Shown here in pieces: positions 1 through 8,698 of a DNA stretch of 64,000 nt; within the stretch, counting starts at the first letter, position 1; each line of letters begins with the position of its first letter. Below the pieces are notes generated by a model, which searched no databases, had not been told where the DNA came from, and saw nothing but the letters and a program-made list of their open reading frames with translations. Origin of the DNA: Sphaerothrix epifaneia (lineage in GTDB: Bacteria; Cyanobacteriota; Cyanobacteriia; Phormidesmidales; Phormidesmidaceae); contig NZ_JBHZOL010000066.1 of the NCBI RefSeq assembly GCF_042788235.1, positions 62,001-126,000 of the forward strand, written 5' to 3'. A program made the position numbers and the translations under genes.

Positions 1-617
1 CTTGCAACCTGCGCAGCATCCCTGTGATCACGGCCACGCAAATGTTAGAGAGCATGATTCATAATCCTCGTCCCACGCGGGCAGAGGCCAGTGATGTCGC
101 CAACGCCATTATTGACGGCACCGATGCCGTTATGCTCTCTGGAGAATCAGCGATCGGTCAATATCCCATCAGAGCGGTCAAAATGCTGGCACGCATTGCC
201 ACCGACATCGAACAAGACCTGGAGTTTGTCAACAATCCCCCCGCCCAAACAGACGAAACGCACGCTCTGAGCGAAGCACTCAATACCTTAGACAGTATCT
301 TAGATTTTCAGTGCATCGTGACTTTTACCACCACTGGCTATACAGCAATGATCGCTGCTGGCGAACGCCCTCAAGCCCCTGTGGTGGCGCTCACACCTAG
401 CCGTGATGTTTACCATCGGCTTAACCTGGTTTGGGGGGTTAAACCTGTTTTGATAGAGTCGCCGACTGAAACGTTCGAAGATCTCGTTAGTCAGGCTCAA
501 AGCATTTTGCGAGAGCGTCGGCTAGCTCAACCTGGCGACAAAGTACTCATTCTGGGCGGGATTCCAACCCAAACCCCTCAGGGCACTAATTTTCTGAAAA
601 TTCATACCATGCCCTAG
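1..617 (+). CDS. pyk: Pyruvate kinase, C-terminal part (5' truncated by window edge)
   Basis: Glycolytic enzyme that makes ATP and pyruvate from phosphoenolpyruvate in the cytoplasm. The reading frame is open to the left edge: codons from base 3 read CNLRSIPVITATQMLESM, the conserved strand and helix around the active-site Thr of pyruvate kinases. The segment DGTDAVMLSGESAIGQYP follows, and then the C-terminal regulatory domain. The protein stops soon after that domain (ending FLKIHTMP), so it lacks the long C-terminal extension of some cyanobacterial isozymes. About 205 codons are visible. The true start lies outside the window. Confidence 0.95.
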   Translation, partial: CNLRSIPVITATQMLESMIHNPRPTRAEASDVANAIIDGTDAVMLSGESAIGQYPIRAVKMLARIATDIEQDLEFVNNPPAQTDETHALSEALNTLDSILDFQCIVTFTTTGYTAMIAAGERPQAPVVALTPSRDVYHRLNLVWGVKPVLIESPTETFEDLVSQAQSILRERRLAQPGDKVLILGGIPTQTPQGTNFLKIHTMP

Positions 618-780
618 CAGGCTGGCAAGCGATCGCTGTAGCCATTAGGCTTAAAAAGCTGCCGAAAGCTGCTAACCGATAAGCTTTGATTTTGCCGTTA
701 GCTCTAATCACTTGCGCCAGCCGCTAGCCAGGTTGATTATCCTAACCAATTGCTGAAAAACCTCAACAACGGCTCATGGC

Positions 781-1140
781 CTATGACGGTGGAGGCTCAT
801 AAGCCTCGTACTGGAGGTGAAATCGAGGATGCAAAAGACGCTTGACGGGCTGATTTTGATGCAGATGCTGCGCCACTATCTCAGCCACATCAGCCACCTT
901 CACCCGACAATACCAGGTATCATCCGGCATAACCTTGACCGTGGGGCCTGAACCACATTGCCCCAAACACTGGCTGGGGCTGACAAAGATCGGCAGCTCA
1001 GTTTGAGCCTGAAACGCTGCCAGTACCTGATCGGAGTCGCTTCTTAAACAAGAGCGATTTTGACAGACTAAAACACAGCGGCGCTGAGGCAGAGAACGGG
1101 TAGCAGAGTCAGAAATTGGAGATACCCTCCTTGAGGTCAA
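781..1140 (-). CDS. (2Fe-2S) thioredoxin-like ferredoxin domain protein
   Basis: Small electron-transfer type protein of the thioredoxin-fold [2Fe-2S] ferredoxin family (119 residues as drawn). The cluster ligands are visible as CQNRSC near residue 26 and CLGQC near residue 58, matching the two-pair cysteine pattern of this family. The frame opens at a TTG (1140) with no good ribosome site. A perfect AAGGAGG lies inside the frame (1132-1126), nine bases before an in-frame ATT at 1116, so the true start is uncertain. Either start keeps the whole cluster domain. It is followed on the same strand by nothing closely linked. The redox partner is unknown. Confidence 0.85.
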   Translation of the reverse strand: MTSRRVSPISDSATRSLPQRRCVLVCQNRSCLRSDSDQVLAAFQAQTELPIFVSPSQCLGQCGSGPTVKVMPDDTWYCRVKVADVAEIVAQHLHQNQPVKRLLHPRFHLQYEAYEPPPS

Positions 1141-1168
1141 GCGGTCATTTTTTCAGGATGAACCTCAA

Positions 1169-1636
1169 TTAGGCTCGCAGAAACCGATCGAGCAAATTAT
1201 TAAAAGACTGATGCAGGTGGCGGCGACGACGCCACTTTTGAAACTCAGCTTCGTATTTAAAGTTGCTAGGCCAGTAAGTTTGCCACGCATGGAGAGAGAG
1301 TCCTAAACCCCAGGCTAAAACGACATAGAGTGACCAGGAAAGGCCACCACTGGTGAGCAGGTTGAGCAGAATCAAAAAAACGTTGACCACCGTGTAGCGA
1401 ATGAGGTGGTGCTGAAACTTTTGCTGGCGATAGTGATTGAAGGTTCGCTGTTCGCTAATTTCACCTTTACGCTGTTGCCACTCTAGCTCAGCCGCTGCCA
1501 GCGTTGATTGGGCAATGCCAAGTTCGCCCGCGATTTCTACTAGCTGATCACGAGACAGTTCGCCCGCTTCGGTTTCTTTAGCGATCGCAATTTGCAAAAT
1601 TTGCTGGGCGTCCTCAGAGGGGTATAAAACATTCAT
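1169..1636 (-). CDS. 2TM domain-containing protein
   Basis: A 155-residue membrane protein. The N-terminal 60 residues are soluble and rich in Glu and Gln, with a short helical segment like those at the start of SHOCT or DUF1707-type proteins. Two membrane helices follow at about residues 81-95 and 99-117 (TVVNVFLILLNLL and WSLYVVLAWGLGL). The C-terminus is basic (WRRRRHL). This is the pattern of the 2TM family, which often sits beside or is fused to regulators, but no function is established. It starts with ATG at 1636 and lies 28 bp upstream of the ferredoxin-like gene on the same strand, so the two may be cotranscribed. Confidence 0.75.
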   Translation of the reverse strand: MNVLYPSEDAQQILQIAIAKETEAGELSRDQLVEIAGELGIAQSTLAAAELEWQQRKGEISEQRTFNHYRQQKFQHHLIRYTVVNVFLILLNLLTSGGLSWSLYVVLAWGLGLSLHAWQTYWPSNFKYEAEFQKWRRRRHLHQSFNNLLDRFLRA

Positions 1637-1772
1637 GGCATCTCAACAGCTCAACGTTCTCTGACTCTCTTCTTTTGTTATAAAAGATATTTCAGGTGTC
1701 TGAACCCAAAAATAGGGAGGGAAATCCCGCCCAAATCGTGGGTAAATTCTAGAAGACTTCGTGTCGATGTGA

Positions 1773-3188
1773 ATGAATCTAACTGATTTAGCCTTTCAGC
1801 CAGCTTTAACCCAGGCTCAGCTTGTTCGATCTCGAGAGGTTTCTCCTTTAGAGCTAACCGAACTTTATCTAGACCGAATTGCCGCTTTAAATCCTCAGCT
1901 AGGCAGCTATTTTACCGTAATGGCTGACGCCGCGATCGCTGATGCCAAAGCCAAAACCGAACAGCTAACCCGCAGCCAACAGGCAGATTTACCCCTTTTC
2001 TATGGCATCCCAATTTCTATCAAAGATCTCAATCCGGTCGCTGGGGTTCCCTGTAGCTATGGTATTCGCTTTGCCCGCGATCGCCTAGCCGATCAAGATG
2101 ACACCCTGGTAAAGCGCATTCGGCAGGCAGGCTTTATTATTCTGGGTAAAACAGCGACCTCCCAACTGGGTTCGTTTCCCTACACCGAGCCACCAGGGTT
2201 TCCCCCCGCTCGCAACCCCTGGCACCTAGACTACACGCCAGGAGGATCCAGCGGCGGCGCAGCGGCGGCCTTAGCAGCGGGGCTGTGTGCCATTTCTCAA
2301 GGGTCAGATGGGGGCGGGTCGCTGCGGGGGCCTGCCTTTTGCTGTGGTTTAGTTGGCCTCAAGCCCGCCCGCGGTCGCGTCAGCTTTGCCCCTGTCGGGG
2401 AACGGCTCAATGGTTTGGCAAGCAACGGGCCGCTCGCTCGTACCGTCGCCGATGCCGCTGCTTTGCTCGATGTGATGTCGGGTTATGTCGTCGGCGATCC
2501 CTACTGGCTACCTGACCCAGATCCGTCGTTTTTGGCCTGGACTCAGCGATCGCCTGGGCAGTTACGCATTGGCTACCTCACCGCTTTAGACCCCATTGGC
2601 GAAACTCACCCTACTTGCAAACAAGCGGTTTTGGACACGGCAAAGCGTTTAGAAGCATTAGGCCATATCGTAGAAGCAGCTCCTCGACCCGACTTTAGCG
2701 GCTTGATTGAACCCTTTACGGTCGTCTGGCAATGCGTTTTGGCAGAGGCGGGGGTGCCGTGGTTTGCCCTAGAGCGGGTCAACCGCTGGCTGCTAGGACG
2801 GGCTAAGCGAATTAATAGTGGCGCTTATCTTAGAGCTGTCAGCCAGCTACAGGTCGTTGCGCGGCAAATTGTCAGGTTTTGCCAACCTTACGACGTCATG
2901 CTGCTGCCAGTTTTTATGTATCCAACCGTTCAAATAGGGCAGTGGCAGCGTCTGCGCTCGGCTCAGGTTTTAGAAAAAATCATTCACTGGATTGCACCTT
3001 GCCCCCCTTTTAATGCTAGCGGCCAGCCAGCCCTAGCCCTGCCGACTGGCATGGACGAAAGGGGTCTGCCCATCGGCGTTCAGCTTGTTGGTCGCCCAGC
3101 AGATGAAACCACCCTGCTGGCGCTAGCCTCACAGCTAGAAGCGGCTCATCCCTGGGAGCACAGACCCGCGATCGCCCAGATCTCCTAA
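1773..3188 (+). CDS. Amidase (amidase signature family)
   Basis: Hydrolase of carboxamide bonds, 471 residues, the usual length for stand-alone amidases. The signature is complete: Lys84 in SIKDL, the Gly/Ser stretch GGSSGG at 157-162 carrying the cis-Ser, and nucleophile Ser183 in DGGGSLRGPA. The Arg-Gly at 185-186 is a mild variation on the usual RIPA/RxPA. No GatC or GatB gene is adjacent, and the second half differs from GatA, so I do not call it the Glu-tRNA amidotransferase subunit. The physiological substrate cannot be told from the sequence. The ATG at 1773 is divergent from the 2TM gene. Confidence 0.88.
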   Translation: MNLTDLAFQPALTQAQLVRSREVSPLELTELYLDRIAALNPQLGSYFTVMADAAIADAKAKTEQLTRSQQADLPLFYGIPISIKDLNPVAGVPCSYGIRFARDRLADQDDTLVKRIRQAGFIILGKTATSQLGSFPYTEPPGFPPARNPWHLDYTPGGSSGGAAAALAAGLCAISQGSDGGGSLRGPAFCCGLVGLKPARGRVSFAPVGERLNGLASNGPLARTVADAAALLDVMSGYVVGDPYWLPDPDPSFLAWTQRSPGQLRIGYLTALDPIGETHPTCKQAVLDTAKRLEALGHIVEAAPRPDFSGLIEPFTVVWQCVLAEAGVPWFALERVNRWLLGRAKRINSGAYLRAVSQLQVVARQIVRFCQPYDVMLLPVFMYPTVQIGQWQRLRSAQVLEKIIHWIAPCPPFNASGQPALALPTGMDERGLPIGVQLVGRPADETTLLALASQLEAAHPWEHRPAIAQIS

Positions 3189-3218
3189 CCTCAGCCACCT
3201 AAGCGTTAATCTCAAGCA

Positions 3219-4406
3219 CTAGCCTTTATCGGGCGGCTCAGGCGGCTTCAGCCGCGTACGGGTTAAGGCAGCCTGTACCGCCTGTTGTTGGTCACGGTGG
3301 GTAATCCAGCGGTGATAAGTCCGGTTATGCACCGCCACAGAGTGCCCCATCATTTTGGCGGCTACCGTATCCGCTAAGCCAAAGTGAATGGTTCTGACCG
3401 CCCAGGCATGCCGTAAATCGTAAGGTGAAAATGGCAAACCATAACGGCGAAATTGAATCGTCACCTGTTGGCCAATCCGCTGCAAGGTGGTGCGGTTGAG
3501 ATCGGTATTGACCGCCGGAAGCTGCACAGCCTGCAAATCAAACTGCGCAACCCATTCTGGATAAAAAGGCCAAACCTCGTGACTGCCTGTTTTCGTCATC
3601 GCCTGTACTTCTACGATGGCCTCTGGCTCACCCGCTATCAACCGCTGATAGTCCGAGAAAAACACCTCATGGTTGCGCAATCCATAAGTTGCCATAATGC
3701 CATAGACAAATCGCCAAGCTGGGTTGGGCACCTGATAGTAGCCAGCAATGATTTGCTCATCGGAAGGCAGCGATCTAGCAGTGGTTTGACTATTGCCATA
3801 GTTACCCGCCAGACTTTTTAGTTCGGTGGGGAGATCTAGCGCTAGAAAATCGGCAAAAGCGTTGAGGGCAGTGCAGCAAACCTGCCGACTACGAGAATTG
3901 GGTCGAGTTGATTGCACCGTGGCGTAAACTGCCTCACTCAGGCTGAAACTGGTATGTTTATCAGCGATCGCCGTGAGCTTCTTTAGATAGGGCACATAGG
4001 CTTTTGTCCAGGTTGTTCGCACAGACGCGGCTTTTGACGTTTCCGGCTCTCTTGTAAAGAAATATTGCTGAAAAGAGTCAATTTTTTCGGCTAAGTTCTG
4101 TTGCGAAATTGCCTTGCCAACTGGATTTTTGAGATAGTTGCGCCAGTCAAATGTATTTTGAATCAGTTCGGCAGCAACAATTTTGGCCTGTTGCTCTGCT
4201 TGTTTGAGTCCCGCTTTCGTCGCCGATAAGCCCAAAGCAATTCGCTGCTGATAAGGGCGCAGCCTCACACTATCGGGACGAGGCGGTAGCACCCCCCGCA
4301 AGCTGAGCAAAGTTCCGCGCCGCTCTATCTGCAATCCTAAACGGGCGGCCTTGAGCCGTTGATTGATCTGAGTAATCTGAATATCAATAGATGAAGTTGA
4401 AGACAT
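3219..4406 (-). CDS. Tyrosine recombinase/phage-type integrase family protein
   Basis: DNA strand-exchange enzyme with an N-terminal helical core-binding region and a C-terminal catalytic domain. Catalytic positions visible are Arg in GLRNHE, Arg in PYDLRHAW, the His of MMGHS and nucleophile Tyr in NRTYHRW. The His of the usual HxxR box is Tyr here (PYDLR). A GTG at 4436 would add ten residues; I prefer the ATG at 4406. It stands alone: there is no excisionase, phage gene or attachment repeat next to it, and its codon use looks like its neighbours. It may be a resident cyanobacterial recombinase rather than a recent mobile element. It is divergent from hemH. Confidence 0.85.
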   Translation of the reverse strand: MSSTSSIDIQITQINQRLKAARLGLQIERRGTLLSLRGVLPPRPDSVRLRPYQQRIALGLSATKAGLKQAEQQAKIVAAELIQNTFDWRNYLKNPVGKAISQQNLAEKIDSFQQYFFTREPETSKAASVRTTWTKAYVPYLKKLTAIADKHTSFSLSEAVYATVQSTRPNSRSRQVCCTALNAFADFLALDLPTELKSLAGNYGNSQTTARSLPSDEQIIAGYYQVPNPAWRFVYGIMATYGLRNHEVFFSDYQRLIAGEPEAIVEVQAMTKTGSHEVWPFYPEWVAQFDLQAVQLPAVNTDLNRTTLQRIGQQVTIQFRRYGLPFSPYDLRHAWAVRTIHFGLADTVAAKMMGHSVAVHNRTYHRWITHRDQQQAVQAALTRTRLKPPEPPDKG

Positions 4407-4612
4407 TTTCTTGAAAAGCTTGCAGATCAAAGACACTAAAGCTTTTAATAAAGATTAAAACTTTTTACGCAGTGCGCCCGATCTGAGCGCGGATAAAGTG
4501 GCGGCTAGCTTAACCTTTCTAGAAAGTAATCTAAAATTTAGGAGAGTCAAGGGATAAGATTAATTGTTACGATATTCAAAGATTATTAGAAACGAAGGGA
4601 ACTGAAATCATC

Positions 4613-5776
4613 ATGGGCCGTGTTGGGGTTTTACTGCTGAATCTAGGTGGACCAGAGCAGCTTGAAGATGTTCGGCCATTTCTGTTCAATTTGTTTTCTG
4701 ATCCTGAAATCATTCGTCTTCCTTTTCCCTGGCTACAAAAGCCCCTAGCCTGGTTGATTTCGTCTTCACGCGCCCAAAAATCCCAAGAGAACTATCAGCA
4801 AATCGGCGGTGGCTCACCTCTGCGCCAAATCACCGAAGAACAGGCCAATGCGTTGCAAAAGTCGCTCGAAAAAAAGGGCGTCGAGGCCAACGTTTATATC
4901 GGTATGCGCTACTGGTACCCGTTTACCGAAGAAGCGATCGCCCGCATCAAACGAGATGGCATTGAGCAGCTAGCCATTTTACCGCTCTATCCCCAATTTT
5001 CCATTAGCACCAGTGGTTCTAGCTTTCGCCTGCTGGAGCAACTGTGGCTCGAAGATCCAACGCTCAATCGAATTCGCTATACGGCGATTCCTTCCTGGTA
5101 CAGCCGTCCTGGGTACGTTCAAGCCATGGCTGAATTAATCGCTCAAGAACTGGATCAATTACCCGATCCCAGCGATGGGCACATCTTTTTCAGCGCCCAT
5201 GGGGTTCCGGTGAGCTATGTGCAAGAGTCAGGTGATCCTTACCAGCGAGAAATTGAACACTGCACAGAGCTAATCATAAAAGCGCTGAATCGAGCTAATG
5301 ATTATACGCTGGCTTATCAAAGCAGAGTGGGCCCGGTTGAGTGGCTACAGCCTTATACCGAAGATGCGATCGCAGACCTAGCCGCGCGGGGAATTGAAAG
5401 CCTAGTAGTCGTCCCTATCAGCTTCGTTTCAGAGCATATTGAAACGCTGCAAGAAATCGATATTGAGTACCGTGAGATTGCCGAGGAAGCTGGTATTGAG
5501 AATTTCCGGCGCGTCCCAGCGCTCAATACCCACAGCGGCTTTATCGATGACCTAGCAGATCTAACTGTGGAAGCACTAGCAGCACCGCCACGGCTGCTCT
5601 CAGAAGTCGTCCATCCAGACAAACGGATGAAGATGTATCCGCCTGAGCGCTCCGCTTGGGGGATGACGCCGTTTGCTGAAGTTTGGAACGGACGTCTGGC
5701 AATGGTCGGTTTCTTAGCGCTGCTGCTAGAACTGGTCAGTGGCCGGGGGCCTTTACATTTTGTCGGTCTGCTCTAG
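4613..5776 (+). CDS. hemH: Ferrochelatase with C-terminal CAB/Hlip segment
   Basis: Inserts Fe2+ into protoporphyrin IX to make haem, at the branch point with chlorophyll synthesis. It has 387 residues. The N-terminus GVLLLNLGGPEQLEDV and the core with ISTSGSSFR, FSAHGVP (catalytic His) and QSRVGPVEWL are typical. The last ~35 residues hold AEVWNGRLAMVGFLALLLEL, the chlorophyll a/b-binding motif and membrane helix found in cyanobacterial and plastid ferrochelatase, which anchors the enzyme and links it to pigment metabolism. A GAAGGGAAC ribosome site lies about 11 bases before the ATG. The long AT-rich upstream region probably holds its promoter. Confidence 0.97.
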   Translation: MGRVGVLLLNLGGPEQLEDVRPFLFNLFSDPEIIRLPFPWLQKPLAWLISSSRAQKSQENYQQIGGGSPLRQITEEQANALQKSLEKKGVEANVYIGMRYWYPFTEEAIARIKRDGIEQLAILPLYPQFSISTSGSSFRLLEQLWLEDPTLNRIRYTAIPSWYSRPGYVQAMAELIAQELDQLPDPSDGHIFFSAHGVPVSYVQESGDPYQREIEHCTELIIKALNRANDYTLAYQSRVGPVEWLQPYTEDAIADLAARGIESLVVVPISFVSEHIETLQEIDIEYREIAEEAGIENFRRVPALNTHSGFIDDLADLTVEALAAPPRLLSEVVHPDKRMKMYPPERSAWGMTPFAEVWNGRLAMVGFLALLLELVSGRGPLHFVGLL

Positions 5777-5815
5777 CCGTAATAACAAAATTTAATCAGC
5801 AAACTGACGCCGCTG

Positions 5816-6379
5816 TTAGCTAGATCGCCGAGAGGAAAGATACCACTGCCGCCAAGCGGATGAGTTACGAATAATCAGCCATAGCAACAGCAAGGCAATC
5901 AGTCCCCCTTGCTGCGGCGCATCAAACGCCAGCAAAACCAAACTCACACAGAGAAAGTCTTGTAAAAACAATAGCCAAACGGGCGGTCGTTGCGGGCGAT
6001 ATAACCACCCCGTTTGAAACAACTGTATGACTAGGGCCAACAGCCCACCCACAACGCCAACTAGACCGACTAACCAACCCGAAAGTTCAACCGTTCGGGC
6101 GATCGCAATACCCGCGATCGCGCCTACAAACGGGCTAAAAAACAGTTCAATATTCTGCAACATCTGGCGGCTCGTGCGATCTTTAAAGACGACCAGTTCG
6201 CACAGTGACCATCCAGCTAAAATTCCCACCACTAACGAAGGCGAAAGCTGCGACAAAATCGGCACGTTAGACCAAAGAGCCGGCCCCGACAACAAACCAA
6301 TCAGCAGTAGCGGCAGAGCCAAACGCAGTCCCACTGCCGCTGAAATAGAAAGTACGGCTAAAAGTTCAGTAATAATCAC
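5816..6379 (-). CDS. DUF4126 family membrane protein
   Basis: An integral membrane protein of 187 residues with about five hydrophobic helices (roughly residues 5-30, 45-63, 80-120, 133-150 and 155-172). It matches the DUF4126 family by layout, including the N-terminal helix with GLRLALPLL and the central charged loop FKDRTSRQMLQNIE. The family function is unknown. The gene is convergent with hemH (about 40 bp between stops). Confidence 0.75.
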   Translation of the reverse strand: MIITELLAVLSISAAVGLRLALPLLLIGLLSGPALWSNVPILSQLSPSLVVGILAGWSLCELVVFKDRTSRQMLQNIELFFSPFVGAIAGIAIARTVELSGWLVGLVGVVGGLLALVIQLFQTGWLYRPQRPPVWLLFLQDFLCVSLVLLAFDAPQQGGLIALLLLWLIIRNSSAWRQWYLSSRRSS

Positions 6380-6553
6380 ACAGACATCAAAGCTTGGCCA
6401 AAACCCGTTACATCCAATAAATTGCTAAATCAGCCGCCCACACTCTGCCCTGATCAGCATAGTCCTAGTTTGGCATTAGACAAACGCTAGAAGCAGAAAA
6501 GCGCGGCAATTTTTCAGAAACCGAACTTTCCGCAGCCATTTCCCCTAAAGTGA

Positions 6554-6589
6554 GAAAGCTCTAGCAATCAAGATTGTGCCAGAGCTTTC
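6554..6589 (-). terminator. Stem-loop downstream of the Crp/Fnr gene
   Basis: A nine-base inverted repeat (GAAAGCTCT at 6554-6562, AGAGCTTTC at 6581-6589) with an inner GCAATC/GATTGT pairing makes a long hairpin 41 bases past the stop of the minus-strand Crp/Fnr gene. There is no clear T-run on either side, so it may be a 3'-end structure rather than a classical intrinsic terminator. Confidence 0.45.
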
Positions 6590-6629
6590 AAGATACGCCG
6601 TTTCCGCAATCAGGGAGCAAAGCGGCTGA

Positions 6630-7331
6630 CTAGGCCCGCTGTTGATGAACCGCCTCAGTGGGCATACAAATCAGGTTGTCACCATAGTGCTGAATCAGAT
6701 TACGCTGTCGCAGCTTACCCATCAAGCGCGTCACCGTCACGCGAGTAGACCCAATTGCACTGCCAATCTGCGCATGGGTCAAAGTCCAGGGTAAATAATA
6801 ACCCTGCTCACAAGGTTCACCGTACTCTTCAATCAGTAGGGTTAAAAAGCCCAGCAAGCGATCAATCGTGCGCCGCTGGCCTAAAGTGCTGAGCCAAAGC
6901 AGCTTACGCTGATGCTGATGGCGAAAAGCATCGAGCACTTCCCGGCGAAAGTGAGGCCAATTGTCTAAATCATGCCAGTACAGCCAAATAACAGCCGTCT
7001 GATCAATATGAGCAAAGCTTTGCAAGTTGAAAGGAGATTGAGCCACAATTTCAAAGGGCTGGCCAGCCCCAACAAATCCCAAAAAAGCCTCCTCTGCAGC
7101 CACTAAGGGAATACGGGAGGTGCTGTGTTTTTGCTTAAGACTAGCGCTAATTTGAGAATTGCCCACTAATCGAATTGCTCCCCGATGGACAAGATAAAGC
7201 AATCCTGCTCGCGCAGGCACCTTTTCATCACGATTAAAAATTCGATAGCGATAATGCTCTTGTGCCCAGTCTAAAATTCGTTGCCAGGTTAGAAAGGGGC
7301 GAGCGTTGTCGGTTTGAGAAGATGAATACAT
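6630..7331 (-). CDS. Crp/Fnr family transcriptional regulator
   Basis: DNA-binding regulator of 233 residues with an N-terminal cyclic-nucleotide-fold sensor domain and a C-terminal winged helix. The helix-turn-helix reads THAQIGSAIGSTRVTVTRLM. The recognition helix GSTRVTVTR is identical to that of NtcA 2.6 kb away, so the two may share operator sequences. The sensor half differs strongly from NtcA and has no cysteine cluster or obvious cAMP-binding set, so the ligand is unknown. It is divergent from the DALR gene, across a 349-base spacer. CysR-like regulators are an alternative label that I cannot test here. Confidence 0.88.
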   Translation of the reverse strand: MYSSSQTDNARPFLTWQRILDWAQEHYRYRIFNRDEKVPARAGLLYLVHRGAIRLVGNSQISASLKQKHSTSRIPLVAAEEAFLGFVGAGQPFEIVAQSPFNLQSFAHIDQTAVIWLYWHDLDNWPHFRREVLDAFRHQHQRKLLWLSTLGQRRTIDRLLGFLTLLIEEYGEPCEQGYYLPWTLTHAQIGSAIGSTRVTVTRLMGKLRQRNLIQHYGDNLICMPTEAVHQQRA

Positions 7332-7679
7332 GGCTCACAACAGGGTTGAGAAATCAATAGAGTTCACAAATAGATCAGCAGCCTGGATCAGCGCAAAAAG
7401 CATAGTTAAACAGAAGATTCAACGTTCGACTTTCGATTAAAAATGCGATCGCTCGAACTATGCCCTCCCCATGCTGCTAGCCAACAACCGCTACTAGCTA
7501 ATCACTTCTTACAATGCTGTTTTAGAATTCAGACTTTAGAGTTTACAAGCTTTTTGCTAAAGCCTAAGACGGGAACTAGCGATTGGCCATCTACTTTTGT
7601 TTCAGCATTTCGAACACACAAACTAGCCTGATCAACCTTACGACCAATGTTCAAAGTGAAATAGTGATTGAAAGCATTT
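7332..7679. other. Intergenic spacer between divergent genes
   Basis: A 348-base spacer between the Crp/Fnr gene and the DALR gene. A frame open from 7443 to 7631 in the same phase as the DALR gene ends in TGA and shows no protein-like character. I see no strong promoter or hairpin. It presumably holds the promoters of both genes. Confidence 0.4.
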
Positions 7680-8612
7680 ATGCCGTACCTCTCACTTCAA
7701 TGGATGTTGAAAGTGCATCTGTATCAAGCCTTGTATGATAGCACTTGCTCAATTCAAGTTCCTCAATCTCAAGTAACTAATTGCCCAAGTTTAAGCTTCT
7801 CACTTGCTCACAATGATATCCAAAGTCTTCCAATCTCGAAAACAAAAAACTCATTTCAAGTTAGCTATCAATCTCCCATCGCTCTAAAGCTCAAAAAAAC
7901 TTGCCAGCAGCCTGTTCAATCGATTACTCAAAATCTCATCAATCGGCTAGCAACCCTCCCACCAGTTTCGATACCTGAGATTTCTAATCATCAGTCTCCT
8001 TTGACCGCTTTCATCAATTCTATCTGGCTTGATGTCGAAATTGGGATAGCTGTCAATGGTTGGCTAAGATTTACCTTCCCGGAAAAAAGCTTAAGCCTAT
8101 GGTGTACTCATTTTTGGGATACAAGTAAAAGCGATAGATTAGAACAGAGGGCAGATCACTTATCAGTGGGCGATTTTCAGTATATTCCCCGATTTGATGC
8201 CTCCCAGCTTACTGCAGAAGCCCGCTTCAGGCTTCAGTATAATTACGCGCGATGCTGTTTGTTAATCAACCGCCTACAGCAAGTCTACAAAGGTTCTTTC
8301 TCAGATTTGGCGGCGATCGCCCAGCAAGCAGCCTCGTCCCAATTCACACATCATCAAGCCGAACAAAATCTTTTACACGCGGTCATTGAGTTGGCAGATA
8401 GCTGTTTTTCAGCACCGCTCAAATTCAAGCAACCACCCCTAGCCCAGCTTTTGCAACTCAGCCATCAAACAGAGCAGTTCTGCCGCCGCTATGCAGACTT
8501 TCAAACAGAAGATCTGGCCCTGGCCTATCTCAAGCTCCTCATGACGATTCGCTGCCTGCTTAAACATTGCCTGGTGGTTGAATTCCAGATAGAAGCATCG
8601 CCACACCTATAG
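7680..8612 (+). CDS. Stand-alone DALR anticodon-binding domain protein (ArgRS C-terminal-like)
   Basis: The C-terminal ~170 residues look like the DALR anticodon-binding domain of arginyl-tRNA synthetase: SVGDFQYIPRFDAS, then ARFRLQYNYARCCLLINRLQ, and a helical end with LKLLMTIRCLLKHCLVVE. The catalytic Rossmann domain is absent: there is no HIGH or KMSKS motif and the length is only ~310 residues. The N-terminal ~120 residues are not recognisable. It could bind tRNA or have been recruited for another task; it cannot aminoacylate. Start choices are TTG 7668, ATG 7680 or ATG 7704; none has a good ribosome site. Similar free-standing DALR proteins are annotated in other cyanobacteria. Confidence 0.7.
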   Translation: MPYLSLQWMLKVHLYQALYDSTCSIQVPQSQVTNCPSLSFSLAHNDIQSLPISKTKNSFQVSYQSPIALKLKKTCQQPVQSITQNLINRLATLPPVSIPEISNHQSPLTAFINSIWLDVEIGIAVNGWLRFTFPEKSLSLWCTHFWDTSKSDRLEQRADHLSVGDFQYIPRFDASQLTAEARFRLQYNYARCCLLINRLQQVYKGSFSDLAAIAQQAASSQFTHHQAEQNLLHAVIELADSCFSAPLKFKQPPLAQLLQLSHQTEQFCRRYADFQTEDLALAYLKLLMTIRCLLKHCLVVEFQIEASPHL

Positions 8613-8663
8613 GTTGCTCCCCAGGCGATAAGAAAAATTAACCCTTCACACTCGGCTTTGGGG

Positions 8664-8692
8664 ATGACAACACTAGCGCCTTCGCCTATACT
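8664..8692 (+). promoter_or_regulatory. Sigma70-type promoter of the candidate small RNA
   Basis: A -35-like ATGACA (8664-8669) and -10 TATACT (8687-8692) are separated by exactly 17 bases. The predicted start is around 8699. No protein gene begins downstream on this strand for 1.2 kb, so the promoter most simply serves the stem-loop RNA that follows. Confidence 0.6.
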
Positions 8693-8698
8693 CTTAGT

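Noticed and set aside
7443..7631. Open frame in phase with and upstream of the DALR gene, suggesting a broken longer gene
   Set aside because: It ends in TGA and its residues do not resemble an ArgRS N-terminal or catalytic domain, so a disrupted fusion is not supported.
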